Positions 1 through 10,872 of a DNA stretch of 64,000 bases are shown in pieces. The number at the start of each line of letters is the position of its first letter. The first letter of the stretch is position 1. The translations under genes and the position numbers were made by a program. The stretch covers positions 54,565,341 to 54,629,340 of the forward strand of contig CP154955.1 of the NCBI GenBank assembly GCA_039621445.1. Reading direction: 5' to 3'. This stretch comes from Euglena gracilis (Eukaryota; Euglenida; Euglenophyceae; Euglenales). Under the pieces are notes generated by a model. That model did not search any database, was not told the origin of the DNA, and saw only the letters and a list, made by a program, of their open reading frames with translations.

Positions 1-790
1 ATTTTGAAGATTTAATCCCATATTTATGATTAATAAGCACTTTTCCCCACTTTTTCTGGCTGCTTTCGGTTAATTTTGACTGCTTTTGGGCATTTTTTTT
101 TGGCTCATTTTGAAGTACTTTTGCTGCTCTTTGAACACTTTTGGTCAATTTTCACCATTTGTGACGGTTTTTGCCACTTTTGTTGGCTTTTGCCCATTCG
201 CGGGTTTTAGGACTGTCAAAGGTGGGTTGCCGACAGCCGACCACAGCCGACCGCAGCCGACCGCGCAACTTTTTTCTAATTGATGTCGATTTTTCAGTGA
301 GAATGAGGAATTAGACTCATTTTTATCCCAGATTTTCAGATTTTTCTGGCTCATCTGGTTCATGTTGTCATTTACGGCGACTTTTGGCCGCTTTTGGCCC
401 ATTTGCCAGCATAATTCATCAATTTTGACTTATTTTGACCATTTTTGGCCACCTTTTTGCCCACTTCTTGTAATTTTGGGCCATTTTGTCCTGCTCTTGG
501 GCATTTTGGGCCATTTTTGACCTTTTAAAGCCATTTTCGACTTTTTTTTTTGTTATTTTTGCCCATTTTTTGGTCTCTTTTTGGTCCAATTTGACCATTT
601 TTGAGCATTTTGTGCCAGTTTGTTGTCAAATGTGAACAAAAGCTGCTAAAGTGATTAAAATTGGCCAACACCAGGGCCAGTTTGGGCCATTTTTGGATTT
701 TTGGACCACTTTGGACATTTTTTTTTGTTATTTTCATCAGGTCACCAGTGGTTTTGTTCTCAAGAAAATTTTTTGTTTTACACCTGATTC
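1..790. repeat. AT-rich spacer of TTTTGGCC-type strings
   Basis: No gene is visible. The stretch is made of loosely repeated runs of TTTT joined by GGCCA, GACCA or GGCAC, strongest from about 395 to 760. The strand bias (T-rich on plus) and the reuse of TGGCCA recur elsewhere in the window (5,740-6,070 in the opposite orientation; 21,540-22,270 in this orientation). Open frames here are by-products of low complexity. Confidence 0.7.
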
Positions 791-792
791 TT

Positions 793-941
793 GCCACACG
801 GTGCCACACGGTGCACACGGTGCACACGGTGCACACGGTGCCGCACACGGTGCACACGGTGCCGCACACGGTGCACACGGTGCCACACACGGTGCACACG
901 GTGCCGCACACGGTGCGGAACACACGGTGCACACGGTGCGG
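793..941. repeat. Minisatellite of CACACGGTG/CCGCACACGGTG units
   Basis: About sixteen imperfect copies of a 9-12 base unit built round ACACGGTG. The unit is partly self-complementary (CACNGTG). Two or three frames stay open on both strands because the unit length is a multiple of three in most copies; the encoded HGAHGA or TVHTVH peptides are not taken as real genes. Confidence 0.85.
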
Positions 942-954
942 AAGCATCCCCAAG

Positions 955-1650
955 CAGGGGGGGGGAAATTATGCGGTCCGCATTATTCCGCATTTTTCCG
1001 CATTTCCGCATTATTCCGCATTATTCCGCATTTTTCCGCATTTTTCCGCATATTTTCCGCATTTTTTTTGTAAATTTTCCGCATTTTTCCGCATTTTCGC
1101 ATTTGACCGCATTTTTTCCGCATTTTTCCGCATTTTTCCGCATTTTTCCGCATAATTTCCGCATTATCCCGCATTTTCCGCATTTTTCCGCATAATTACT
1201 GCATTTTTTCGCATAATTTCCACATTTTTCCACATATTTTCCGCATTTTTTGTGAATTTTTTACGTTTCAGGTCAACTACAAGGTTCATTGTTTCCCCAA
1301 TATGTTGGAGCACAAGTGCTCGTCTTTTCATCTCTCTGTTTTATGCATAATTTGTGCTTTGTTTTTCCATTGCATTTTGGTTACTTCTGGCAAGCTTGGG
1401 CATCGGCGATGGGAATCAAATAGCATCGGGACCCTGCATATTGCCAGGTAGAAGTATATCTATCCTCTCCATGTGACCTGGGACTCCACAGAATTTCGGC
1501 ATATTTTCCGCATTTTCCGCATTTTTCCGCATATTTTCCGCATTTTTTTTCCGCATAATTTCCGCATAATTTCCGCATTTTTCCGCATTTTTCCGCATAA
1601 TTTCCGCATTTTTTCCCCGCCTGCCAGACCGCATAATTTCCCCCCCCCTG
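955..1650. mobile_element. hAT-like non-autonomous element with TTTCCGCAT arrays
   Basis: The element has perfect 24 bp inverted termini: 955-978 begins CAGGGGGGGGGAAATTATG and 1627-1650 is its exact reverse complement. The seven bases CCCCAAG stand immediately on both sides (948-954 and 1651-1657), which looks like a target duplication. Inside are two arrays of a roughly ten-base unit TTTTTCCGCA (about 980-1250 and 1497-1615) around about 240 bp of ordinary sequence. No transposase is encoded. The CAGGG terminus and 7-8 bp duplication point to the hAT superfamily, as for the elements at 16,940, 34,058, 35,373 and 39,929. Confidence 0.7.
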
Positions 1651-1719
1651 CCCCAAGGGAAACAATCGGTGCTTTCAAGTGTGGCCGCCTGGTGGCCTGG
1701 GGGTGAAGTACGAAGAGGT

Positions 1720-1935
1720 TCCGGCCAGGACAGGGGGGACCGTCCCTTGGGTCACCGCGACGGATGGGCCCACGTCGTTCGCCTTGCTGCCCTGATCTGA
1801 TATTCTGCGTATCCATTCTGTGTCTTGGACCAAGTAGTCCTTGCTGACAAACTCCTTGGGGAGGGATGCATTTCGAAGATTTAATAAAATTTTCTGTCCG
1901 AGCCAGACAAACAATGGATTGCCGGATTGGGGCAA
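1720..1935 (-). CDS. Possible minus-strand coding exon, unidentified
   Basis: The minus strand is open across this interval and gives a peptide with normal protein composition, including LGQKILLNLRNASLPKEF and KDYLVQDTEWIRRISDQ. I do not recognise the family. The other frames here look like noise. There is no clear start or stop, and splice boundaries could not be fixed. It lies outside the methyltransferase gene and on the opposite strand, so it would belong to another gene or be a relic. Confidence 0.25.
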
Positions 1936-2349
1936 GGACTAAACATCAGGGTAAAACACCCCCCCCCCCTGCACCGCGCGCTTGGCTTCTCCTTACATAC
2001 AAACTTGGCCCCTCTGAAGTTGGCCCCCGGCCTTAATATGCAACCTTTGCCTGCTATTTCGAAAACGTTTCGATCCCAAATTTGTATGGCAGCATGGTCC
2101 GTCGTTTGACGGCTGTGCAGGTGGCCAAGGGCCTGCACACGCGCTATTAAACAACATAAGAGGCACCAGGGTAGTGTGCCAAGCGATATTTGTCACCCCA
2201 TGTGCTGCTTTGCCTGTCTTTTGGACGTCATCTCACAGAAACAGAATTTTTTCATTTTTCAACCCACGCAGAAAACCTTGAAACGGTGCCACGTGAGTAA
2301 CCTTGAGACGTAGTGTAACTCAGGAAGGTGGGCTTGTGCTCGCTGATTA

Positions 2350-2763
2350 CCCCCCCCCCTATATCCAACGACCCCCCTATGTCCAATGACCCCCCCCCCC
2401 CCCCGGTCAGAGGACACCTTTTCGGAGGTTTGACCAAATTTTTGGTCCCGGCGCAAAGCGCCGGGACGAAAAATTTTGCCCAAAAATTGGCCAAAAATTT
2501 GGCCAAAATGCCATTTTTGACACTTTTTGGACAAAAATTTGTCAAAATTGCCCAAAATTTTCGGCGCAAAGCGCCGGAATGGAAAATTGGGGCATTTTTG
2601 GGTGGGTAGGGACCCGGGTACCCACCAACTCTCTTTTGACCCCATGTCCAACGACCACCCCCCCGGTCAGAGGACACCTTTTTGGTCACTACCCTATGTC
2701 CAACGACCACCCCCCCGGTCAGAGGACAGAGGTTACCGGTCATTGGACATAGGGGGGGCGGGG
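2350..2763. mobile_element. TA-target poly-C hairpin element
   Basis: The element is flanked by TA (2348-2349 and 2764-2765) and has inverted ends: the left reads poly-C then CTATATCCAACGACC and the right GGTCATTGGACATAG then poly-G. Two copies of the GC hairpin CGGCGCAAAGCGCCGG lie inside, near 2448 and 2562. The arms contain runs such as AAAATTTTGCCCAAAAATTGG. No protein is encoded. It is related to the longer element at 5,631-6,229 through the TCCAACGACCACCCCCCCGG motif. Confidence 0.65.
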
Positions 2764-3469
2764 TAGTCAGGTGACAACATCTGTTTTAATTTGTGCTTTG
2801 CGCGTTTCAGTCCACGCAAAGTTTCAGTCTTTTGTTTCAGTCTGCAGCATGGAACGAATTGAAAGTGGCTTTTCCCCAGGTCAAATGTGAATGCGGGGGC
2901 CACCTCTCACCCCCTCCTGTCATCATGTGCCCCAATGAGTGCCCTGCTGCAGGGGATGCCCAGCCTGACTCCCCTCACTCCTGGGCTGCAAGAGGACTGT
3001 TGACCGTGTTCCTTTCCCCGTCTTTTGCTTTTTCACCCTTTTCTATGCCGAGGTCTGCCTGGCTGTCTGTTGTTCTGTGTTTGTGTCTTTTCTGCGTCAA
3101 TGGTCGTTTTTTAATTCGTGTATTCATGTGTGTGCGATTGATATGCATGAATCTTTCAAAAGGTTGTGAGGGTGGTCCTGGCCACCCAGGGTTCGGTTCA
3201 GGTGTGAGGAGGGTGACATGACTTTGGGTAGGGGGTTTCCCCCCCACTCCCCTCCTGCCGGGGTCCAGATCCCTCCAACCTGCAAAGGGGGTCTGGACCG
3301 ACCCGGGCGTGGTTCCCAGGACCCCCCCCCCAACCAAAAGGTCAAACTTCTGGTGCTTTGCGCTTTTGGGAGTCAGGGATTTTCGGCCAGGTGCTTTGTG
3401 CTGGGTCAAAAATCGGTTTCATCAGCCGTGCCGCCCACTGTTTACGTTGGGTTTAACCCCCCTTAGTTG

Positions 3470-3562
3470 CACTAAGGTTTGTCTGTTTATGGCCGGCGTG
3501 AAATTCGCTTCTGGCCCCGTTGTGTGGTGAGTGGCTAGGGACCCCTTACACCAGAACTCCTT
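3470..3562 (-). repeat. Dispersed repeat R110, minus orientation
   Basis: This is one copy of a repeat of roughly 110-170 bp that I call R110. Its core is GGCCATAAACAGACAA with CAGAAGCGAAGTTAGC. Other copies lie at 15,124-15,284, 30,303-30,374, 37,827-37,952 and, interrupted, at 44,393-44,905. It encodes nothing recognisable and has no clear poly-A tail. A SINE or MITE origin is possible. Confidence 0.7.
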
Positions 3563-3953
3563 ACCCCCCCCCTGACCTGGGGGCTTGACCCCTCCCCCTG
3601 TCTTTGTATCAAACCCTGCCCCCCCCCCCAGGGGTGTGACAGGGATGTGAAGCACTAGGGTGTGGGTCCGGCAGATATTCAATCCTTGATTCTTTCCGGG
3701 TTCTGGGTTTGGGATAGGCAAAAAATGCCCGTATTTTTTTGGGCCAAGATGCCTAAAAGTACCTTAAAAGGCTTCTAAAGAGCACATTTTAGGAAGTTTC
3801 CAGGGGTTGTCAGATTTTGGGGGGTTTTACTTTTGGATGTGCTCATGGATTTTGCTTTGGGGGGGGGTCTTATTTTTGAAGGTCTTATCTCAGGGGATTA
3901 TGGCATTGGGTTAGGGTTATGCTGGCGCCCAGGAAACTGTATATGGGTGCCAG

Positions 3954-4040
3954 GCTGCCCCGCCGACCCATATCGACCTCTGGTCGCTGGACGTGGAGGG
4001 GGCGGAGCTGGTGGCGGTGCAGACCGTGGACTGGGCCGCG
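3954..4040 (+). CDS. FkbM-family methyltransferase, central exon
   Basis: After an acceptor at TGCCAG (3948-3953) the plus strand encodes a peptide containing HIDLWSLDVEGAELVAV followed by QTVDWAA. The pattern I-D-x-x-S-x-D-V-E-G-A-E-L is the hallmark of FkbM-type SAM-dependent methyltransferases (Methyltransf_21), where the acidic pair lies near the active site. Third codon positions are almost all G or C. A GTGCAG donor at 4041 would end the exon in phase 0, which fits the next exon starting at 4801. Further 5' exons, including the SAM-binding glycine-rich motif, were not found. The family assignment is firm; boundaries are inferred. Confidence 0.7.
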
Positions 4041-4529
4041 GTGCAGATCGGCCAGGCCGGCCGTGGGGGGGGGTGAAGGTGTTTGGGGGGGCAGCGCTGA
4101 AGGGGGGGTTGATGCCCACATTTTTTCCCCACAATCGCTTCTATTTCCCGCAATTTCCACAAATTTCCACAGATTTTTTCTCTGCCGTTTCAGCCCCCTG
4201 ATGACTAAACAGGGATTCCAAATACCTTTCCGTTTCGTCCCCAAACCATCCCCATGGCCCCAAACCCAAGCAAAGCAGCTTGATAAAGAACTTCCAACGG
4301 AAAAGGGGGATGGAACTTGACGTTGACACGGTGTAGGTGCATTGCCACGGGGGGTTTTGCCAAACCTGACAAATCTTTAGCCATCTCTGCCACAGCACCG
4401 CGTGAAATGCTGACGGCTGTGCTGCGAGGGCAGGTTTCTTTCCTGACCCATCTCGCCCACCAAGCCAACCCCAGTCCACGCAAGGGGCACGGCGCGTTTT
4501 AGGTGGCCATATTTCAGGGATTTCCTCTG

Positions 4530-4695
4530 TTTCGTGCCACAAAAATCACGAAAAATCGCAGGAAAAAAAACACAAAAATCATGAAAAATTACAAAAAAAA
4601 TCACAAAAAATCACGAAACAGTCACGAAAAAAAAATCATGAAAAGTCACAAAAAAATCACGAAAATCGCGAAAAATCACGAAGAATCATGAAAAA
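4530..4695. repeat. AT-rich array of AAAATCACGAAA units
   Basis: Tandem irregular copies of AAAATCACGAA lie inside the intron between the two methyltransferase exons. Related ATCACGG strings recur at 30,598-30,680 and 31,265-31,322. No coding potential is seen. Confidence 0.7.
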
Positions 4696-4800
4696 AAACA
4701 CAAATGAGAATTTGGGGGTCCCCGGCACGAGTCCGAAGGAAACCCTGCATGTTTATGCCCACCCCTTTCCTCTCTGGAGACCTTCCCGTGCAGCCTTCAG

Positions 4801-4938
4801 GCCCCTGTCGGCCTGGCTCCCGACGTGATCGTCGTCGAGCTCGACAAGCACAGTCCACCGAAGAACCTTCAGGTCCGGCAGATCCTCCACACCGCGGGGT
4901 ACGCGGAGTGCCGCTGGGGGTCCCTCCGCCCAGGCGCC
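4801..4938 (+). CDS. FkbM-family methyltransferase, next exon
   Basis: Following an acceptor CCTTCAG (4794-4800), the frame reads APVGLAPDVIVVELDKHS then LQVRQILHTAGYAECRW. In FkbM methyltransferases the DxEG motif is followed by a strand of the form P-x-V-I-V-V-E and later an R-x-x-L-x-x-x-G-Y helix; both are present. The exon is GC-rich at third positions and joins the 3954 exon in phase. The donor is unclear, somewhere near 4938. The enzyme class methylates sugars or other small substrates; the substrate here is unknown. Confidence 0.7.
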
Positions 4939-5189
4939 CAGCCCCCCCCTCCGAAGGCCTCCCGCTCCAAATTGACCAGCCTCCCCTGCTGGCAAACCCC
5001 CCAAGTGGAGTTTCCAAAGATGGATTTCCAATTTATTATTATTTATTTATAAAATTATATTATATTGTAATATTAATAAATCGTATTGAAAATGATATAT
5101 TATATATTATATGTTATTATTATTTTTCCACCGGGGGCAAGGGTGGGGTTCCTGATGTTGGGCGGGGGGAATGCCCATTTGCCTCTCCA

Positions 5190-5497
5190 AAACCATTGAA
5201 TCCTTCAAAGACATACCTTTTGGTGCCACGGTCTGCCAGTCAGCAGGTCGAGGCCATCTCAAAGTTTCACAGTTGTCACCCCGATGGGGCTGACCCTTGC
5301 CCCCCATGGTCAGCCCAGGAGCTGGGAGCGTTGGTTTTCAAAAGGAAAACAAATGCAGTGGGTGGTTTGGCCCAGGAACAATTGGTCATTCTCATCGGGG
5401 TCAAGTGTGTGGATGATTGCAAAAGAAACAAGGGGTGGCTGATACAGACACTTTTCTCACATGTGCTAGGCAGAACAAAGAAGGCAAGGAGGCAGCT
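5190..5497 (+). CDS. Possible coding exon ending at a GTAAGT donor, unidentified
   Basis: The plus strand is open from before 5190 and reads plausible protein, including KTYLLVPRSASQQVEAISKF and ALVFKRKTNAVGGLAQEQL. It ends at AGCT followed by a consensus donor GTAAGT at 5498. Codon use is less GC-rich than in the methyltransferase exons, so it may belong to a relic or to another class of gene. No family recognised. Confidence 0.3.
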
Positions 5498-5630
5498 GTA
5501 AGTACATTATGGAGCTTGGATACCCCCAATTTGCCAGCCCATGTACAACACCCCCAGTGACCAAACAAAGGTACCAAATTGCGTGTTTGTTTGTGTTGTT
5601 TGTTTGGTGTTGCTGCCCCGCTTTTCATTA

Positions 5631-6229
5631 CCTCCCCCCCCCCTTGTCCAGCGACCGGGCTTGTCTAACGACCACCCCCCCCCGGTCAGAGACGATCTTT
5701 TTGTATACGATGTTGGTTCGGCCAAAATTGCTAAAAGTTGGCTAAAAACAGTCAAAAATAGCCCAAAATGGCCTAAAATGGCCAAAGGATGGCCAAAAGT
5801 GCCAAAAAAGTTGTCAAAAATAACAAAAATAAGGTAAAAATGGCCAAAAGTAACCAAAAACAGCCTAAAGTGGCCAAAAATGGGCAAAGGGCGCCAAACT
5901 GTGGCCAACAGTTGCCAAAAGTGGCCAAAAGCGACCAAACATGGCGAAAAGCGGTCAAAAATGCCTAAAAATTCCCAAAAGTGCCCCAAAAATGTCCAAA
6001 AATGGCCAAAAGTGGCCAACCGTAGTCAAGAAATAGCATAAATGGCCAAAAACAGCCCAAAAATGGCCATCTACCCCTATCTATGGTAAATTTTCCTCCG
6101 ATTTGGGGTCCACCCCCCTTGTCTAACGACCACCCCCCCCTGGTCGGAGACGAACATTGGCCATTTTAGCGACCGCCCCCCCGGTCGGAGACGAACATTA
6201 GTGGTCGTTGGACAAGGGGGGGGGGGAGG
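5631..6229. mobile_element. TA-target poly-C element with GGCCAAAA arms
   Basis: The ends are perfectly palindromic in outline, ATTACCTCCC at 5627 and GGGAGGTAAT at 6224-6233, so the inserted unit is flanked by TA. The inverted terminal part extends through TTGTCCAACGACC for about 30 bases. The interior (5,740-6,070) is a run of TGGCCAAAA units. The element resembles 2,350-2,763 but lacks the GC hairpin. It has no coding capacity. Confidence 0.7.
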
Positions 6230-6233
6230 TAAT

Positions 6234-7220
6234 ATGTCGACGCAGTGGCGCTGCGTTATTATCGCGCAAATTGCAGGCATAGTGGCCAAATTTTTAACGT
6301 TGCCAGATCATGCGTAAAGGGTGGGGGTTATCAGCTGCGAGCCTGTGGTTGTGGGAGCAACGCCCTCTTCTTGTCCAACGCTTCCCACACAGGGACCGCC
6401 TGCCCAGCTCGGGCCAGTGCAGTGAACATGCCAAACCGCGCCCCCATCGTTTGGTGTGGTCTGTTCCTGGAGTAAATTGGCGAAGGTCCCCGCAAGTTTT
6501 TTTTATCTTAATAATGAAATACTACAACCAATCTTTATGAGGAAATCAACACATTTTTTTCACTTTCCGATTCTTGGGGGTCCATTGGCCCATTGGGACC
6601 AAAAAGGCAAACTTTTCCAGGAGGCCAAGCAAGCAACCCAGCAGAGGGGGGCCAACGGTTTACGGCCAAGCCGAGTTAAAGTTTGCAAAACACCATTGGG
6701 GTTTGAAGGTGGGTTGCTACGGGCCCAGAATGGCTGGTGGCTGACTTGTATGGGCAGTGGTTAGAGGGGTTGCATGCCAGCTGGATTCCTGTCGTGTCCA
6801 GGTATCTGGTGTCCGGTGGAATGCAGATCGAGGATGGTTGGCACCGTTTGGCAGGGAATGGGAGGGACGAAATGCGTTTTTTCTTTTACATTTGTTTGTA
6901 TTTCTCAATTTTGGCAAAAGTTGCAACTTTTGACCATTTTTTCTTTGGCCAAATGAAAATTTGTATTTTTGCATCATATTTTTTCAAGAATCTTTTCTCA
7001 ACCCCCTCCTTGGATCTCAGCCAGTTGCAAGGCTCCCTGTGGCTGATATGTGTGTGGCGATTTGGGAAACCAGACGTGCCTGTGTTCTTATCACGTCCAG
7101 GCAAGGCTCCGTAGTCTCTTTGTGGAATGCGTGGGCAGCATTCTTCCGACCGCGATTTACCACCCACTTGTTGGGTGGGGTTGGTGCTACCAATTTTCAG
7201 AATGTCAACGATATACATAC
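6234..7220. other. Unassigned spacer with weak open frames
   Basis: No gene can be assigned. Open plus-strand stretches at 6,300-6,475, 6,737-6,870 and 7,010-7,180 give partly protein-like peptides (for example GLHASWIPVVSRYLVSGGM) but none has a recognised motif, a consistent splice signal or the strong third-position GC of the exons elsewhere. Confidence 0.4.
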
Positions 7221-7223
7221 CTA

Positions 7224-7511
7224 CCCCCCCCCCGGGAAACTGTCATGCCCGAGGACCTGTCAGGGTCCCGCCCGGGAAATTGTCAGGGTCCCCTGTAGGG
7301 TCAGGGTAGGGTCAGGGTTCCCAGGGCCAACCTGTCGGTATAGGAAGTTGTCAGGGTCCCCGGTACCGGCCAACCTGTCAGGGTCATTTTTCATTGACTT
7401 TCCCTTGAAATGCCATACCCGGGAAACTGTCAGGGTCCCGCCTGGGAAACTGTCAGGGTGCCTGGTACTGGCCAACCTGTCAGGTGACAGTTTCCCGGGA
7501 GGGGGGGGGGG
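7224..7511. mobile_element. TA-target element with GGGAAACTGTCA termini
   Basis: Flanked by TA on both sides. The left end is poly-C then GGGAAACTGTCA; the right is TGACAGTTTCCC then poly-G. Inside, CTGTCAGGGTCCC is repeated with variants about every 20-40 bp. A shorter copy of the same family is at 9,060-9,223. No open frame of interest. Confidence 0.7.
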
Positions 7512-7515
7512 TAGG

Positions 7516-7850
7516 TATATACATATATACATATATGTGGCAGCTCCCAACTATAGGGCCCCCCCCGGGGGGGTCCCTATAGTTGGGAGGGGGGGTGAGG
7601 ATAATTTTTTTGCGTTAATGATGGAATAGGGTTAGGTGCTCGACTTAGGCTTAGGGTTAGGCCTAACTTATAGACGGGTGTTAGGTGTACAAGTTAGGCC
7701 TAACCCTAAGCCTAAATCGCGCACCTAACCCTACTCCATCATTAACGGAACAAAGTGCACCCCCCCCCCTACTCCCAACTATAGGGACCCCCCCGGGGGG
7801 GCCCTATAGTTGGGAGCTGCCATATGTATATATGTATATATACATATACA
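7516..7850. repeat. Compound palindrome with TTAGGGTTAGG arms
   Basis: Nested inverted repeats share one centre near 7685. From outside in: (TATA)CATA runs, CAGCTCCCAACTATAGGG and its complement, then TAATGATGGAATAGGGTTAG and its complement near 7745. The inner arms hold telomere-like TTAGGGTTAGGC. The two CCCAACTATAGGG blocks are each themselves palindromes around poly-C/poly-G. The same inner unit recurs at 9,229-9,343. Confidence 0.7.
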
Positions 7851-8345
7851 TATACACACACATGCATACACACACACACATACCCGCCCCCCCCGGGCAA
7901 TTATCGCGCAACAAATCGGGCAGCACAGAGGGGGGTGACAATTTTCCGGGGTGACAATTTGGTCAGCACAGAGGGGGGTGACAATTGCCCGGGGGCGTCA
8001 ATTACCCGGGGGCGTCAATTGCCCACCATGTAGGCCACATTTTAACCAAATGACCAAGAACTCCATCTGAAACACCAGTGAACACGCAAAAATGCAGCTA
8101 TAGTTGCGATATTGTGCAGTGCATTTGGTATGTGACATTTCTCAGCACGTTGTAGCGAAATAGAGGATCAATCGAGTTGTGTCGGCGAAAAGAAAGTTCA
8201 CAAACGTCTTCTGTGTTGGGGGGTGACAAATTGGGCAGCACGGACGGGGGTGACAATTTCCCGGGGTGACAAATTGGCCAGCACAGCCAGGGGTGACAAT
8301 TGCCCGGGGGCGTCAATTGCCCGGGGGCGTCAATTGCCCGGGGGG

Positions 8346-9420
8346 GCGCGGGTACATACATACATACATACATACATACATACATACGTACATACATACG
8401 TACATACATACATACGGCAGCCATACTCTACATGCCCCCCCCGGGGGGGGGGGGCATGTAGAGTGCCCAGGGGTCAAAATAGTTTTTTTGTGTTAATGAT
8501 GGAATAGGGTTAGGTGCCAGGGATGGATGGGAAGCCCTTCGGTATTGAGGTAGGTGGTAGGGGGGGTCCCGACCACCCCCCCCCCTAGGGGGGTAAGGTG
8601 GTAGGGGGGGGGGGGAGGGTCCGGACCACCCCCCCCCCCAGATGTTGGGATGGGGGGGGTCCGGACCCCCCACCCCCCTCCTTGACAGGTGCCAAAAATA
8701 GCAGAAAATTTTCTTCCGGCGCTGTGCGCCGGAAAATGAGCAAATAACACCCCATTTGCTCACTTTTGGACATATTGTCCATTTTTCGATGTGTTGGTGT
8801 TTTCCCCCAAAAAAATGTTCAAAAGATTTCAAAAAATGAGCATTTTTGGATCGATTTTCAAAGAAAAATCAGGGATTTTTGACCAATTTCGACCCGATTT
8901 CCGGCCCTTTGCCCATCCATGAAATCGAAAATTTTTCGGCCCCCCCCCCTCAGTTTCGAGGTAGGAGGGGGGGGTCCGACCCACCCCCCCCCTCCGTGTC
9001 GGGAGGGGGGGCCGACCCACCCCCCCCCCTCAAGGCTTCCCATCCAACCCTGTTACCTACCCCCCCCCGGGAAACTGTCATGCCCGAGAACCTGTCAGGG
9101 TCCCGCCCGGGAAACTGTCAGGGTCCCTGGTACTGGCCAACCTGTCAGCATAGGAAGTTGTCAGGGTCCCCGGTACTGGCCAACCTGTCAGGTGACAGTT
9201 TCGGGGGGGGGGGGGGGGGGGGGTAGGTGCGCGACTTAGGGTTAGGGTTAGGCCTAACTTATAGACGGTTTGGTGTACAAGTTAGGCCTAATCCTAAGCC
9301 TAAGTCGCACACCTAACCCTATTCCATCATTAACGCAAAAAAAATGGACCCCCCCTGGACACTCTACATGGCCCCCCCGGGGGGGCCATGTAGAGTATGG
9401 CTGCCATACATACATACATA
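8346..9420. repeat. Large split palindrome with nested insertions
   Basis: The left arm (8346-8516) runs TACA microsatellite, GGCAGCCATACTCTACATG, poly-C/G, ATGTAGAGT, TTAATGATGGAATAGGG. The right arm (about 9297-9420) has the same blocks in inverse order and on the other strand, ending in the TACA microsatellite. The centre (8,520-9,225) is filled with poly-C/G palindromes, a GC hairpin near 8718 and the element at 9,060. This looks like repeated insertion of palindromic elements into each other. Confidence 0.6.
9060..9223. mobile_element. Second copy of the GGGAAACTGTCA element
   Basis: Shorter relative of 7,224-7,511, again flanked by TA. It shares the left end (poly-C, GGGAAACTGTCA) and internal GGTACTGGCCAACCTGTCA. 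Its right end is TGACAGTTTC then poly-G. Confidence 0.7.
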
Positions 9421-9953
9421 CACACATACATACATACATACATACATACATACACACATACATACATACATATATACATACATACATACATACATACATA
9501 CATACATACATACATACATACATACATACATACATACATACATACATACATACATACATACATACATACATACATACATACATACATACATACATACATA
9601 CATACATACATACATACATACATACATACATACATACATACATACATGCATACATACATACATACATACATACATACATACATTCATGCATACATACATA
9701 CATACATACATACATACATACATACATACATACATACATACATACATACATACATACATACATACATACATACATGCATACATACATACATACATACATA
9801 CATACATACATACATACATTCATGCATACATACATACATACATACATACATACATACATACATACATACATACATACATACATACATACATACATACATA
9901 CATACATACATACATACATACATACATACATGCAGACAGACAGACAGACAGGC

Positions 9954-9994
<41 letters not shown>

Positions 9995-10190
9995 GGCAGA
10001 CATACAGACAGACACACAGACACACACACACACACATACATACACACATACACACACACACACGTACGTACGTACGTACGTATATGCATGCATGCATGCA
10101 TGCATACATACATACATACATACATACATACATACATACATACATACATACATACATACATACATACATACATACATACATACATACATG
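9403..10190. repeat. 790 bp TACA microsatellite with GACA interior
   Basis: Nearly uninterrupted (TACA)n, with (GACA)n and (CACA)n from about 9931 to 10060 and short CGTACGTA and GCATGCAT runs. Four frames are open on both strands, giving only HTYIHTYI or CMYVCMYV; these are not genes. Confidence 0.95.
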
Positions 10191-10462
10191 TTGGGACCCT
10201 CTCTCTCCATCGTGCATCGGTGGGTTTTGAGATTTTATATAAAAAAGCGGTTCATTTCAAAGGTGCGGGCCAGCCTGCATGGAGTTGATGTCGCAGTATT
10301 TTTTTGTCTGCCAAAGGAACGAAATGAAAAATTCCAACAAAACCCACACAACCCTCTCCACACCTATATTTTTGCGAGGATCCAGTTTTTGGTTGTCCAT
10401 GGCAGAATGGGTGTTTGAATTCTGGTTCAAATTCTTGAGTGGATGATTATTTGAATCTATTA

Positions 10463-10868
10463 ACCCCCCCCCAAATATAAACCCCCCCCAAATACAACCC
10501 CCCCCAAATATAAACCCCCCCTGAGGACCTTGAAATCCCGCCCAAATATAACCCCCCCCTCCGGCGCGAAGCGCCGGAAGGAAAAATTTTCGACAATTCT
10601 CTCCCGAAATTGTGATTTTTGGCAGATCTGGGAACAAATTTTACTAAAAACATGTCAAAATTGCTCCTTCGCCCAAAAATGAAGTTTCTGGACCCCCAAG
10701 GGTGGGCGTATTTGTGATTTTGGACCCAAAAAGTGACTACCGGAGTCCGCCGGGAAGTTGATTTTTCCGACCGAATATAAAACCCCCCGCAAATATAAAA
10801 CCCCCCTTCGGGGTCTTGAAATTTCCGCCCGAATATAAAACCGGGGGGGGTTTATATTTGGGGGGGGG
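10463..10868. mobile_element. TA-target element, CCCCAAATATAA family
   Basis: Flanked by TA at 10461 and 10869. The left end is ACCCCCCCCCAAATATAA; the right is TTTATATTTG then poly-G. The GC hairpin CCGGCGCGAAGCGCCGG lies near 10560. Same family as 15,339-15,728 and 38,272-38,699. No protein encoded. Confidence 0.7.
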
Positions 10869-10872
10869 TATT

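Noticed and set aside
99-120. Dinoflagellate spliced-leader sequence
   Set aside because: GGCTCATTTTG resembles but does not match the conserved leader; no full match was seen anywhere in the window by eye.
793-941. Possible CRISPR-like array
   Set aside because: Units are contiguous without unique spacers, no cas genes exist, and the context is eukaryotic.
525-1233. Overlapping ORFs of 65-164 codons on both strands
   Set aside because: Products of the ACACGGTG minisatellite and the TTTCCGCA array; composition is repetitive.
7616-7746. Interstitial telomere
   Set aside because: TTAGGG occurs only one to three times per arm and within a palindromic element, not as a long tandem array.
9254-10418. 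Long ORFs of 277-382 codons on both strands ([16 protein letters not shown])
   Set aside because: They are translations of the TACA/GACA microsatellite, open in several frames on both strands.
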